This document shows, piece after piece, positions 1-11,190 of a DNA stretch of 64,000 nucleotides. Position 1 is the first letter of the stretch; each line of letters begins with the position of its first letter. The translations under genes and the position numbers were made by a program. The stretch spans positions 124,001 through 188,000 of the forward strand of contig WBMZ01009460.1 in the NCBI GenBank assembly GCA_013400975.1, in the 5' to 3' direction. The stretch comes from Atrichornis clamosus. Taxonomy: Eukaryota; Chordata; Aves; Passeriformes; Menuridae. The notes beneath the pieces were generated by a model. The model searched no databases. It saw nothing but the letters and a program-made list of their open reading frames with translations, and had not been told where the DNA came from.

Positions 1-3000
1 CCACCCCAGTTACGCTGACGTGACAGACACCCAGCAGTGCCTTCTCATCTCTACCTGCTCCGGTTTCAATCCTTTTGGCTCTGAGTTTTACCACCTTTTA
101 GTAAAACACCAGCCCAACAGCTCCACCACACAGGGTCACCCTGTCACCTTGCAGTGCCAAGGTGGTGACACCCCCTCCACCACAACTTTACGGTCACCTG
201 GATGTTCCTTCCACCCCCCAGGAGATAAGCCATGCACGACATACTGAAGACCTCCCAGGACCTGGCATTCCCGAACGCTGGGTTAGGAACTGGGCTCTGA
301 GACAGAGATCAGGTTATAATAACTAAACAGCAGTGACAACCGAGCCGCAGCAACTCTCCATGAGCACACACAGAGCCAAAGGGAAATGGAAATGGGATTG
401 CACCCAGCTGAGACCACCCAGGCTGCCTGCACCATGCCAGTCTTCGTGCCAGGGTGAGTCTGTGCCCTCCTGCCATTCTCCGGCCTGAGACACCAATCCA
501 AGCAAACCTACCAATCTGCAAGGAGGCAGAAATCCCTCTCTCCCATCACGAATTACTGGGAAGCACAAAAGGTTTAGCAGGTCTACGGTTCAGAGCACCT
601 GCTGTGAAAGGGCAAAAGCAAAACCAAGTTATTGTTATGTATCTGGGATAGAACATACCACCAGGTTGATCTTGCTGACTGGTGTTTATCTCTTACACCA
701 GAAATGTGCTTTTCTTCAAGATCTAGAACTCCATACTGTGTGTCTCTCGATGGTAAAGAGCTAACTGCCGATGGCCACAGATTGTATAAGTATAAATGCA
801 TATTTTAAACTCAGCTGAAGACCAAGTAGGCTGTTCCTCATACACACCTTGAATCCAGTTTGGGTTCACACACACTTCATTTCCACCCTATTGCTTTAAT
901 CCCTGCAGAAGGTTCCTGGCAGCATCAGTGAGAGCTCCAGCTCTGCCTCTGTGCTCTGGGAAGTTCACACTGAGCTCGGAGTGCTGCTGCAAGGGCTGTG
1001 AGAAGATGAGCCTTTCCCATGGACTTGTTACTTTTCCGTGTCTGCACCCAGCTGGAGCCCAGGAGCTGCAGAGAGGAGAAACAGGAACGAATATATTTAT
1101 TGTTTTAACCCCTCACCTCCCAGAAAAGAAAGAAAAAATAGAAGAAGCCTGTGAGTTGAGGTGAATTCTGGGCAAAGGCTAAAGGGATGTGGAGGGGAGG
1201 CAGTGAGTGAAAAACATCAGGGAACAAGGGAACAAAAATAGGTATTTTCTACAGTATTCCAATAGAACTATACTATTTTAAATCCTGCATTGATCACACA
1301 GGCAGAACTCAGTGACAATGGTACTAGGTCTGTCCTGAATTTGTCCCTGCCCCTGTGGAAGTAGGAAAAATTGTTAGAGGTGGGGAGGATAAGGGCCTCC
1401 TCCTCCTCACGTGTGGGAACTCTGCCATCAAGACAAGAAAACCATGCAAAGTTAGTGCCATTCACAGGTTCAAGGGATGTGTGGAGCCGAAGGTGCCTGG
1501 AGGCAAAGGAATAAACTCTGCACTCATCTGCAGCAGGGAAGTCTGAGTTCCTGAGTTAAGGTGAAGTACAGCTGTGTAGTCAGCAATGCCTTTCATCTAA
1601 GCATCTTAGCTGATGTGCACAGTGTAAAGTATTACACTCCAAATCATAAACCTGATGCAGAAAAATTAGGTGACAATATCCAAAGGTCCCCCAGCAAGCT
1701 CTTAGAGCTGATGAGGGAGCACAGACTGGTAGTCACATACCTGTGGCCACTGCCAGCACTTCCATATCAAGGACAGTCTCAAAACCCATTCCTTCTGCTC
1801 AGCAGCTTTTTGCTGTCATGGAGAGATAGCACAAGCATCTTCAAGCAGCACAGTGCTGGCTGACTGGAAACACAGTAGAAAATAAATATTTTCTTCCCTT
1901 TTTTTGCCCCCAGGCACCCTGTGATGCGCTCTGCTGATGGGTCAAGCAGAGCAGGAGACATCCTCTGTACTTCCTATACAAAAGGGCAGCCTAGTGGGAT
2001 AAAAGAGATGCTCCGTCTTTTTCTCATCCTTACCTCTCCCACCACGTTTTCCAACACATAACTCCTTGTTCTGAATGAACTCCTGAACTGCTGAAAGGCT
2101 CTACTTAATTTCCTACATGCCCCCGAGGCCTCCCAGGGCTTAAAAGAAAAAGACCTTCAGAAATGATCAAAAATAGTGCAGGGGAACTTCCATCCTATGT
2201 AGTACAGTTATTTGTAAACTGCTGTGCAATTAAAGTGCTGCCTGAGCACAGCAGGAGCTGAGGGAAGTGTGCCAGGAGCTGTGCCTGTTCTATTCAACCT
2301 GGGCCCAGGCTGTTGGGGTGCACAGCTCGTGTCCTCCTGCCTCATCACCTGAATGAGCTGCTGGAGCTGGGTAGTGCCCATCTAAATGACTTCTCTTTGG
2401 GAGAGAACAGTCCCTTCAAGAAGGGGGTTAGAGGGGCAGAGCTGTGGGTGGGCAACATTGGGTGGTCTATGTAACCTGCTCCTCCCCACCTTCATAATTG
2501 CAGTTAACTCCCAGTGGAAAAAAATCCTCTTAACTCAGGATGTTTTGCTCAACCAGCAACAGACACTGTTGTGACACACTCCCTTTTTCCTCCAAAAGAT
2601 CAGTTTCCATTGGAAGTGCAATGCGGCAGCAGGACAGACACCGCCAGCAGCATCCCCTGCAAGCCCCAGTGCTCCAGCTACAGGGATCCATGGAAAGCAC
2701 ACATTTCATACTGTGTTTCCACGATAGCAGTGAGTGGTGCTGCACAGACAGAGGGTCACCACTGGAATGCAAGTGTGGGTAGAGGAAAGTTTGAAGAGGG
2801 GGGAAAAAAGGTCTCTCCTGCCATCAACACTGTATCTGACAGAAGAGGAAAACAGGAAGAAGGATGCCAGCTGTTTTGATAGCTGTTCTCAGTTTAATGT
2901 TTCCTCCAAGGTAAATATACTCTCCTAAAAGAACAAGATCATAATAGGGTCTGTGAAAATTTGCCTCTCAAAGCACTAGAAAACCCAAAATACTGCATCA

Positions 3001-3082
3001 CGCAGCCAAAAAAGAAAGACAAAGATAGAAAATGCTGCTTGAGGGCTACAATATATTAAGACTTGACAAGAGAAGAAACATC
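1..3082. other. No gene recognised; unique non-coding sequence
   Basis: All six frames hold only short frames (at most about 120 codons) that overlap on both strands and match no family I know. I see no interspersed repeat, long microsatellite or CpG cluster. A diverged old repeat or a short exon could be missed by eye. Confidence 0.6.
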
Positions 3083-3200
3083 CCACACAGCCAGGGAAGA
3101 GTCATTGGAAGAAGAGCCAACAACAGTTACTGAGGTGATGTCTCAGTCTGTAAGACAGGACTAGAGAAAAGCTTGGAGAGCAAGCTGACTCGTATTTTGC
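3083..3200 (+). repeat. Diverged local duplication, copy A
   Basis: This block shares an ordered series of matches with 4103-4232. Both begin with cacacagccaggga, both contain gaagagccaacaaca followed by tgaggtgatgtct, and both finish with a version of ctcgt(a/g)ttttg. The core (3083-3143) pairs with 4103-4181, which carries about 18 extra bases. Another shared 11-mer, catgtttcact, occurs downstream at 3222 and 4405. The flanks do not match, so this is either an old local duplication or two copies of an interspersed repeat I do not recognise. Confidence 0.6.
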
Positions 3201-4102
3201 AAAAACGACCTCAGCCTTGATCATGTTTCACTTACTCCACAGGACAGTTGGCAACCCAGAGCTGGGCCAGACTGGCAAAGGCCCACCAGCGTTTATCCAG
3301 CCTTGCCCACTGGCACTGGCAGCCAAGAGCCCGACCATGGGGACTGAAGGCATTTATTGCTGTGCAGGGTCAGCCCTTTACCACTGCAACAACAGAGAGC
3401 CTCAGAATCCACATTCTCTCCTAGCATCTATGGGCAGCAAAGGATTTAACTGGAAAATGCTAATCCCTTTTAATAAGATGACCTTTTTGGTCTGTACTTT
3501 GCTAGTTTTAATGAGCCCGCCTGCAAGGGTTGATTGATTTACTTGCCTGGTGCTCTTAGACTCAAATTTATTATAATTAAGTTGTTAGCTAAAGAAGTTT
3601 GCCTTGCTCGCCATGCCTGGGACCTCAGGTCATTATTATTAGACTCTCACGTGCATCACCCCCATCATTCTGCATCTAGAAATTAATGAGAGATTGGCAA
3701 CACCGCCCCGCTCCCCTCCACCCCCCCATGCCGTCCCTGCCATGGTTACTTTGGCAGCAGAGGGGCATGAGCAAATGGAAAGGCAGGATGGAGTGTGGGT
3801 TTCTGTGCAAAAGCGAAGCGCCTGACTCACAAAACCACTTGGAGCAGAGCGAGCAAGGCGAGGGCAGCCTTCCAGATCCAGGCAGTGCCTGCTTTCATGG
3901 CACTCGGGGGGCAAGGAGCTGAGTGGATGGTGATGGTGCGCAGAGCCTGGGCAGATTTCCGTGTGCTGGACGGGGGAGAGTCATGCTTTTATTTACTTAA
4001 TCAGTAAAACAGCTGTTTCCCCCTACCCTTGTCTCGAGAATAATGGGGCATTGTGCTCTTAGTGCAATAAAGGGGCTGCGCTCACACGATTACATCACAT
4101 CA
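3201..4102. other. Unique non-coding sequence between the two duplicated blocks
   Basis: No gene is recognised. The part near 3530-3690 is AT-rich, with several TAAT/ATTA cores (ttataattaag, aattaatgag), and has the texture of a conserved regulatory element. From about 3700 to 3900 it becomes C-rich and has overlapping frames on both strands, none recognisable. Confidence 0.5.
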
Positions 4103-4232
4103 CCACACAGCCAGGGACGAAGCTCAGGAAGCCAAGGATTCAGCTCAGGAAGAGCCAACAACAATTGCTGAGGTGATGTCTGCAAGGCACAGACCTGGGG
4201 AAGACACAGGACGGAGATTGCTCGTGTTTTGT
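4103..4232 (+). repeat. Diverged local duplication, copy B
   Basis: This is the partner of 3083-3200, in the same orientation about 1.02 kb away. It carries a small internal repeat of agctcaggaag (near 4121 and 4142) that is not duplicated in copy A and explains most of the length difference. It may continue to the shared 11-mer at 4405, in which case copy B has gained roughly 150 bases relative to copy A. Confidence 0.6.
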
Positions 4233-4484
4233 GAGCTCCACCAGAGGCCAAGGGCTGGCAAACTCAAGCCTGCTCCTGGCTCTGTGCACTCCAGGGACGC
4301 AGTCCCAGAGCCTGTGTCCATCGGGGAGCACCTAGTGTGTGTTCCAGCCCCACTCTGAGCCACAGCTTTGTTGCCCCAGAATGCCCCCGCTTCCCCACTG
4401 GCACCATGTTTCACTCACAGAGCACACGAGTGCATGAGCTTATCACTGCTGGCCTCAGCCAGGAGCTCCCTTGCTATCGAGGGT

Positions 4485-4580
4485 ATCTGACATCCAGATT
4501 ATAAATTCCTTTGGGCATACACTGTATTTTTGCTGCTCTGTTTGAGGTATTCCTACCTTAGTGCAATCTCAATCAGTGAT
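4485..4580 (+). repeat. Ancient L3/CR1-like LINE 3' remnant
   Basis: The run agattataaattcctttggg, then a stretch resembling 'cactgtatttttgctgctctg', then a gtgcaatctcaatcagtgatt-like end follows the order of the 3' end of old amniote L3/CR1-like LINEs (gattgtaaactctttggggcaggga... ctgtctttttgttctgtg... tagcacaatgggg). The copy is diverged and truncated. Recognition is by eye against the remembered consensus, so the family is tentative. Confidence 0.45.
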
Positions 4581-4768
4581 TAGATTTCTTAGCCATTACA
4601 GCAAGCAAATAACAAGATTGTTTTGTTAATAAATAACAAACAATTTTCCAGAGACATTTACCCATCTTCCAACCTGGCCAGACACAAGCCAGCTCCAAAA
4701 GTGAAGTTGTGTAACTGGATTAGGCAGTGCCCTCTGCAAGCTGATAAATTCTGCTCGAGTTAACTCTG

Positions 4769-4778
4769 GCCACGTGGC
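4769..4778. promoter_or_regulatory. Perfect palindromic E-box, gccacgtggc
   Basis: A 10-bp perfect palindrome is centred on CACGTG, the core bound by USF/MYC-MAX-type bHLH factors. The surrounding 80 bases also repeat ggtcag(c/t)tca at about 4788 and 4804. A single E-box is common by chance, and function is not shown. Confidence 0.25.
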
Positions 4779-5629
4779 ATTTGGCCAGGTCAGCTCACAG
4801 CAGGTCAGTTCAGAGCTCGGGTCGAGTGAGCTCTTGCTGGGAGAACCCTCTGATCACACTTTGAAGGTGAATAAAGCCAAGGCACAAAAGGGTTTGCACA
4901 GTTCACCCCATGAGAGTCTGTTGAGGAAGGAGGTCAGAATATACATGAAGTGCATGCTAACTCCACTGTCTGACACTTCAACAGGAGTCGTGTGGCTCAC
5001 TATCATCAGAACATCTGGTTGTGTCTAGAGACATCAGCAACAAGGTCATCATGTCCAGTATCATCCAGAGAAGGAGAGGCAGGCAGAACTTGAGGAACAG
5101 AGCAGCCAGACCAAACTACTCTATAAAATTCCTGAAGGAATCATATCTGTGAAATTGCCTACAAAGGTGAGAAACTCAGAAGCCCATGAAGTCTCTTGCC
5201 ATGCCTTGGGTTTGGACACCCTTCTCTGAATGAAGCAGTCAAGATCTCTGTCCCCACTCTCTTCCACAATCTACTCATGGGGCTACATCACCAGTCTTCT
5301 GACCCTAACGAAGGCAATATTTTAATGAGATGCTCTTGCTCACGATTAAGTCTGCAGACATGCTTGTGCACCCTTCGTGAAAGGACGGAAATGATGGGAA
5401 TGAGTCATGACAGGTGATGGAATGATTCAGCCATCCATCCACCCGCTTTCCACGAACTGCATCACTTCTGACTGCAATAAATTGCCCATATAAAAATAAT
5501 GGGCTGTTAAATTCCAGGGCATCTCTCAAAGTCAGGGACTCCTATTTCTAGGACGGTATTTTCAATAAGCAGGTTTATTTGAAAATTGGGGAAAAAGTGC
5601 TCCCTGGCACATTGAAGTACAGTGCAAGG

Positions 5630-5990
5630 ACTAGTGCTGCTATTTAATTAATTAGATTTTAGCTTTATGGACTCCCAAGTTAGTCCAGCTCTGAGCAGGC
5701 AAAGAAATACAGAGACTCGCAGAAATGTGTTGCCAATGAGGTGAAGTTCATAATGAGGCTTAACTATCACACGTGTTAATGGCTGGAAAAGCTGTAACTA
5801 TTAGTTCATTTCTGTGCTTTATGAGATGTATTTACACATTAATGACTATTACAAGAATTGGTCTGAAAATTAAAACATTCCTGTAGAGAAGTAGTGAGAT
5901 CCAATCAGGCTGACAATATGCTAAGGCCAACAAAGTTATCAGGAAGAAATGTTTTACAGTCACTTATCTGATGAATATTCTGGATTTCAG
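5630..5990. promoter_or_regulatory. Candidate conserved non-coding element, homeodomain-motif rich
   Basis: The segment opens with tttaattaattagatttt, which carries overlapping TAATTA/ATTA cores. It continues with further ATTA/TAAT sites (cgtgttaatgg, cacattaatgac), a CACGTG E-box overlapping cacacgtgtt, and little low-complexity filler. This texture is typical of deeply conserved vertebrate enhancers, but no alignment could be made here. Confidence 0.25.
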
Positions 5991-7137
5991 TAGTTTTTAT
6001 GGATGTCTCTTCTGATTCAAGATGAGATTTTGTGAGCATGCTATAAAAAGTAGTCACAAGTTATTAAGTTTATCCTGGCTGGTGATTAAGGACTGTGAAT
6101 GACAATCGAGGGAAGGTACTGGCCCAACATTTTTTGGAGTCAAAGAGGACTCCTGCATTTTCAAGGGAGGAAAAAAAACCTCCTTGGTGTTTATGAATGG
6201 GAAAATAAAATCCAGAACTATGACAGGTGATACTTCAAAATCCTCTTACAGCACACTTGAGGTATATTTTTCAAGCCCTTTGTAGTGTTGCCCCAGCTAA
6301 ACACTAAGAGGTTGCCCACTTTCTAACTCAGGTCAATTCCTCATTTTCTAGCCAGGAAAAGCCATCCAAGAGCACTGCTGTATTTCTTTTAACAGCATGT
6401 CCTACACTCAAGAAAAAACAGCAGAAAAGGTCACTGTGCACCTCGGTGCCTCCTTTAATGGTTTCAGTATTTTTCACTCACCAAGTGCAGGTTCTCTCAG
6501 GATATGTCTGACCAACACCTCTCAAAACCCCTTAAAATCTTTCAGCTTATCTCAGGGCAGGGTTTAGTCCTTAGAGTTATTTCTTGGGTGAAAATTTACA
6601 TTTCAGTGGTGGCTTTCTCCTGAAGCCAATACATCCATCCACATCCACCACTGTAGTTTTTAGCTTCAAGTCCAATTTAGCAGAGGAGGTTTTGTGTTGG
6701 TTCCACCACTGGTACAAACTCAAACTTTATCTGCAGCAACGCTTGATTTCCATTCTGGAACACAGATCCCGCTGCAAGCCTGAACCATCCTCCCTTATAA
6801 GATATTTTCAAAGCACGCTTGAAATCCCTTTAATCTTACCCTGCTCTGAAATAAAGTCCATGATGTCTTTCCCTGACTATCTGAAAAGCACTCTCGCCAA
6901 GAGAGTTCGCGTTAGTCTCCCACAACACATGTAACTGAATTATGCTTTCAGAAAGTTGCTGTATTGATCTCTCCACTGATAAAAGAAGGCATGTTAAAAG
7001 ACATTTTTTACTGCTGACATGACTGCACAATAAGCAGGATAGGATAAAAAACATGTTCCTCTTAGCTAGCAGACAAAGAGAATCCCTTGACTATTTCCAC
7101 AATGGAGAAAAGCAGATACTAATGTAAAACCAATGCA

Positions 7138-7162
7138 TTAATCATGTTTGATTAAGTAAACA
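7138..7162. promoter_or_regulatory. Inverted TTAATCA/TGATTAA pair beside a FOX-like site
   Basis: TTAATCA (7138-7144) and TGATTAA (7149-7155) form a perfect 7-bp inverted pair separated by four bases. They are followed at once by GTAAACA, a forkhead core. The arrangement resembles a composite homeodomain plus FOX site. The functional role is inferred from motifs only. Confidence 0.25.
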
Positions 7163-9333
7163 GTGACTTTGCTACTGTGCTGGCCATATGTCATTTGTAA
7201 TATAGACTCTCTGGTCTGGTTAAATGAAAACTAAATTGGGCTAAACAACCAACTCCACTGTCTGCTTTCAGGCAGATCCAAGAGGGGAAATTCTGCTAAA
7301 GGCAGTTGTTTATCTTTCCATCTCAGCTGAAGTTAGTTTATATATTTGTGTTTACACGTAGCTAGGTATGTACATTAATGATGGGCTGTGTTGATGAAAA
7401 TGTAGGGTCGAGCTGACCAACAAAATAAGCATGGGGAGAGTAGGGGAGGATTGGATCCCATCCCAGGAAGATCTATGAGGATCTCCCTTGTGCAGAATAG
7501 AGATTGTGCCAATTTTGTGGTCAGCTGCCTAAACCATATTCTGACTTTAATCAATGCATTTATTTTAAATTCCCCTGACATCTTGAACTGCCCAATTACA
7601 GCTCCAGCTTTGACAGGTCAGACAGACTCAGTATCTAAAGCTGATTCAAATCAGATCCAAACCTAAGGTGTTTCTCGGTTTGTGGGCATGCTCATCCTTT
7701 TCTCCTGCAGCCTTTTCTCCAGGAGTCCCACGCCCACAGCACCAGGGCACCAGCAGAGGAGTGCATCCCAGTTCACACTCAATGCTGCGGCTCAGGGACA
7801 CAAGACATCCCACCCTGGGATCCAGGCTTTGAGCCAGGACTGCCACACGCATCCCTCCCTGTGTCTTCCAGCCCTGGAGCAATGGCAAGGGCTCCAGGCC
7901 ACTGAGCTCAGTGGAAATTTTCCTCTTGGCTTGAAGGAGTCTCCCAATCCACAGTGGTGGAGGTGGGAAAAGAAGCCAAGTTGGAGAGATGCTGACCAAT
8001 ACAGGACCTTCTCTTCTTACAAAATCAGCTGCCAGTCCTTCAAAGTCATTCATGCCCAGCTTCTCTTTCACTACTTTTCCATCATTACCCTATTCTCCTC
8101 CACATCTATACTATCACCTAAAAGTTTATAATTTTTAATTCAAAGCCTAAAGAATTCCGGTTAAAAATGTTTACTTCCCTATAAAAAATTGGGAACTCTG
8201 GAAGACAGGCTATTATTTTAGTAGAAGGTGGAGCTATTAATATTCTGAGCAATTTACTTTCCCTTGAAAGCATCTACCCTTTTTCTCTATTTTGACACTT
8301 GAGCATCATCTTTGGCAGAAAAGGTAAAATGCTGCTATTCTAATTAGGTATTAAATTGTGACTAGTGTACTCTGGTGTAGGTAATTATAAATATAGCAGA
8401 GAACGATGAACGAAGAACCCACATGGTAATAGATGGACAAATGAAAAGCCCTCCTCCAGAGTCTGGAGGATTTTGTGTCCACAAATACTGGTCTTGATTT
8501 CTACTGCAGTGAAGGGAATCCACTCACTCTGCCCACCCTTCACAGCTAAAGAAATCACTTTGGGCTTCAAAACCATCTGAGCAGAACAACAATCTTCATA
8601 TAAATAAATAAACCTCTTGGGGCAAAAGCTATCTGAGTTTTGGCTTCATTGATAGAGAATTTCAGCCTCTCTAATTTTCCACCCTAAATTGCAGGTTTCT
8701 GGCAATTTTCTGCTCATCTTCATGTGCATTCAGTTAAAGATGCCTTGAGATAAACTGCAAGATTTCTATGCAGCATTTGCTCAGCTCCCCCTCCTATTCC
8801 TACCCTGCCAGCATCACCCTGGGAAAGGAGCTCTGATATCAGGCTGAGAGAAAGTCAATAGCTGACAGCAAGGAAATAATCTGAGCCATTGATCGTCACT
8901 TCAGCCTTCAGAGTCAATACAAACCAAAGGGAAGACACATGCTTATAAACACACACACAAAAGGGAGTGAATATATTAACTCCCAGCATGCCACAAAGAC
9001 TAGGAATGGCTAATGTGATTAATGAGCACAAGAAACACTGAAAAAGGCACACCCAGAGAGTGAAGGACTTGCATATTAAGTCGTGAAAAATACATTCCAA
9101 AAGGCAGAGTCAGAGAACAAAATATTCTTCTGTAAAGATCAGATTTTCTATCTGAATGTGAAAATCCCCATGGCAATGTATAGGATATAAGACTGAAGTG
9201 TCCATATACTCTCAGAGATGGCCTATTCAATGTCAGCCTAGGGACAAAGGTGATAAAAAGTCAGTTTTGACTGATACGCATCTCCTGAACTAAGCTGAAG
9301 TTTCTTACCAAGTTCCTTACCAAAAAACATTCC

Positions 9334-9349
9334 AAAAAAAAAAAAAAAA
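9334..9349 (+). repeat. Poly(A) tract, about 16 bases
   Basis: An uninterrupted run of A. No recognisable retroposed sequence lies upstream of it, so I do not call it the tail of a retrocopy. Confidence 0.8.
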
Positions 9350-9390
9350 GAGTTCAACACTGAGAAAGGATGTTGATTGCACATTTAAGC

Positions 9391-9418
9391 TTGCCAAGGA
9401 TGCCCTGATCCTTGGCAA
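9391..9418. repeat. Perfect 11-bp inverted repeat (hairpin), 6-nt loop
   Basis: TTGCCAAGGAT (9391-9401) and ATCCTTGGCAA (9408-9418) are exact reverse complements around the loop gccctg. Pairing does not extend outward, so the stem is too short for a typical microRNA precursor. It could be a cruciform-capable site, a paired binding site (TTGGCA/TGCCAA is an NFI-type half site), or chance. Confidence 0.7.
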
Positions 9419-10890
9419 CAGATTTTTCCTGGAAAACAACTACATCACTCAAAACAATGTGACTCACTTCTAAAGTTATTCTTCATTCTATCATCAAACT
9501 CATCATTTACAACTCTGTTTTGCGGATTGGTATCTAATCCAATAGTGAGGCCTTTATTTTACATCAATCTCACTTTTCTATCAGATATTCATCAAGAATT
9601 TCAGTGTGCCTTAAGAAACTGCACTGCAGCACTGAGACTATTGACTATAGGAAATATTCTTCATAATTAATTCACAGAGCATTCTGAAAATGAAGAGTTG
9701 CAAGGATAAATTATGGTCAGACAATACCCACCAACAGTGAAGAGTTTGACAAGAATAAGCCAATACTGATGAGGTAACACTCTACTTTTAACATTCCTAT
9801 TTACTGAGCAACAATAAAATTTATAATTATTGAAATGATATAAAACATACTGGAATCACATCCATAATCCTAATACATATTGCCCAATTATCAGAGACTA
9901 ATTTCAGAAAAGCTCAATATGTAAAGGAAAATATTTTCATTATAAAGGGTTTTTTTAGTTGTCAGTTCAAATATTTTAACATGAAAGGAAAGATATCAAT
10001 ATTAGCTATAATTTTTTGTTACTTGTGTTTAATAGAACAAAACACGCATGTTTTAAGTGGCACACAGAACTGGCAATGATTTTTCTTCTCCTCAACAATT
10101 AACACTAATAGCTAAATTTATAAAATACCTCATGATGATACTCCTGAAGTTGAATCTTCTATTAATTTGAACCATGACTGCAAAGTGTACACGAAATTAA
10201 CCAGTGAGAGACATAGCAGGAAGAGTCCAGGAATTTAGCTAAACTGTTCTGATACATATAAGGTCTTTGTAAAAAAAATATATCTCCTATGAGATTCCAT
10301 AGCTCCCTTCTTCTTCAGACCATGGAATAAGCATGCCTTCAGAACAAAGAATATGCATGCCTTGTTTCTGCATTAGTATTTACATCAGTAATCATCCACA
10401 TTCTGACTGAAGTTGAGAGAGAATTGTATTTTGGGTAAATATTTTGCCCTGGAAAGGGAGACTGCTGCCAGTGTGTGAGGAATTATACAGACCAAGCAAC
10501 ACAAAACATTTCAGGGATCTTCCCAAGAGCTAAGGGATGCAAACAGGCAAATTAAAGCGGCCAAGGAAGGCTCCCACATCTACTCAGCACTAAGGCAAAG
10601 CCCTTCCAGGTCACTTCTCAGCAAGGAAGCCTTCAGTGCTTGAGATCAAGTCCTGCACTGAGCTTCATGCTCAGACACAGGTCACAGAATCCTGCATGCT
10701 GCTCTTTTCCATTCTTAGTCCCAGATTCCCCTATCCAGGACAGTCCCCAGTGCCTGCACATTGCCAGATAAATCTGGATACAGACTCTCTTTTACAACAG
10801 GTATTCAATTAAATCCCACCTTCCAAAATGGTCTGTGCACGCATCTGTGTGTGCCTCACCTGTGCTACAAATAACACCTGAAATTGGAAA
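9419..10890. other. AT-rich sequence with no gene recognised
   Basis: No ORF of 60 codons or more occurs between about 9.2 and 11.3 kb on either strand, an unusually clean ORF-free stretch that reflects high AT content. I see no recognisable transposon copy in it. Confidence 0.6.
10325..10363 (+). repeat. Short direct repeat, 24-base period
   Basis: gaataagcatgcctt (10325-10339) and gaatatgcatgcctt (10349-10363) differ at one base of fifteen. This is probably a small tandem duplication. Both copies contain GCATGC palindromes. Confidence 0.6.
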
Positions 10891-10894
10891 AGAT

Positions 10895-11190
10895 CGTGAG
10901 TGATATTCTGGCAGCGCTAATCACGCTGCTTTATTGACATCAACTTGTATTATACTGATCTACACCATCTGGTCCCAAATCTAATTTGCTTTTCACCGCC
11001 GACTTGCCAGCGGTTTGCTTTCAATATTTTCCTGAGCTGGTGGAATGAGAAAAGACTGGTCTGCTTCAATTTTAATTTGTAGTCCGGCTGCCTTCTGTCA
11101 GCTTCGCTTCTGCCGTTCCTGCCTAGCATAAAGTTGCTGGTATTTCTTATGCAAACAAGCCTTATTTTTTCCCAATTAAAAGGGAAGTAA
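10895..11190. promoter_or_regulatory. Candidate conserved non-coding element
   Basis: This complex, non-repetitive stretch keeps several CpGs in otherwise AT-rich surroundings (gcagcgctaatcacgctg, accgccgacttgcc, tagtccggctg) together with homeodomain-like (gctaatc, caattttaattt) and FOX-like (gcaaacaag) motifs. There are no usable open frames. Retained CpGs in ORF-free DNA and dense motifs suggest constraint, but only a multi-species alignment can decide. Confidence 0.3.

Larger units (their letters stand above)
4581..9330. other. AT-rich unique sequence; no gene recognised
   Basis: No coding frame here looks real. Frames near 7.65-8.13 kb overlap on opposite strands, which is what chance frames do in moderately GC-rich sequence. 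No modern CR1 copy is visible. Two sub-stretches (5.63-5.99 and 7.13-7.17 kb) are listed separately for their homeodomain-type motifs. Confidence 0.55.

Noticed and set aside
9391..9418. MicroRNA precursor
   Set aside because: The stem is only 11 bp and the flanks do not pair, whereas a precursor needs roughly 22-30 bp per arm. The same applies to 40277-40301.
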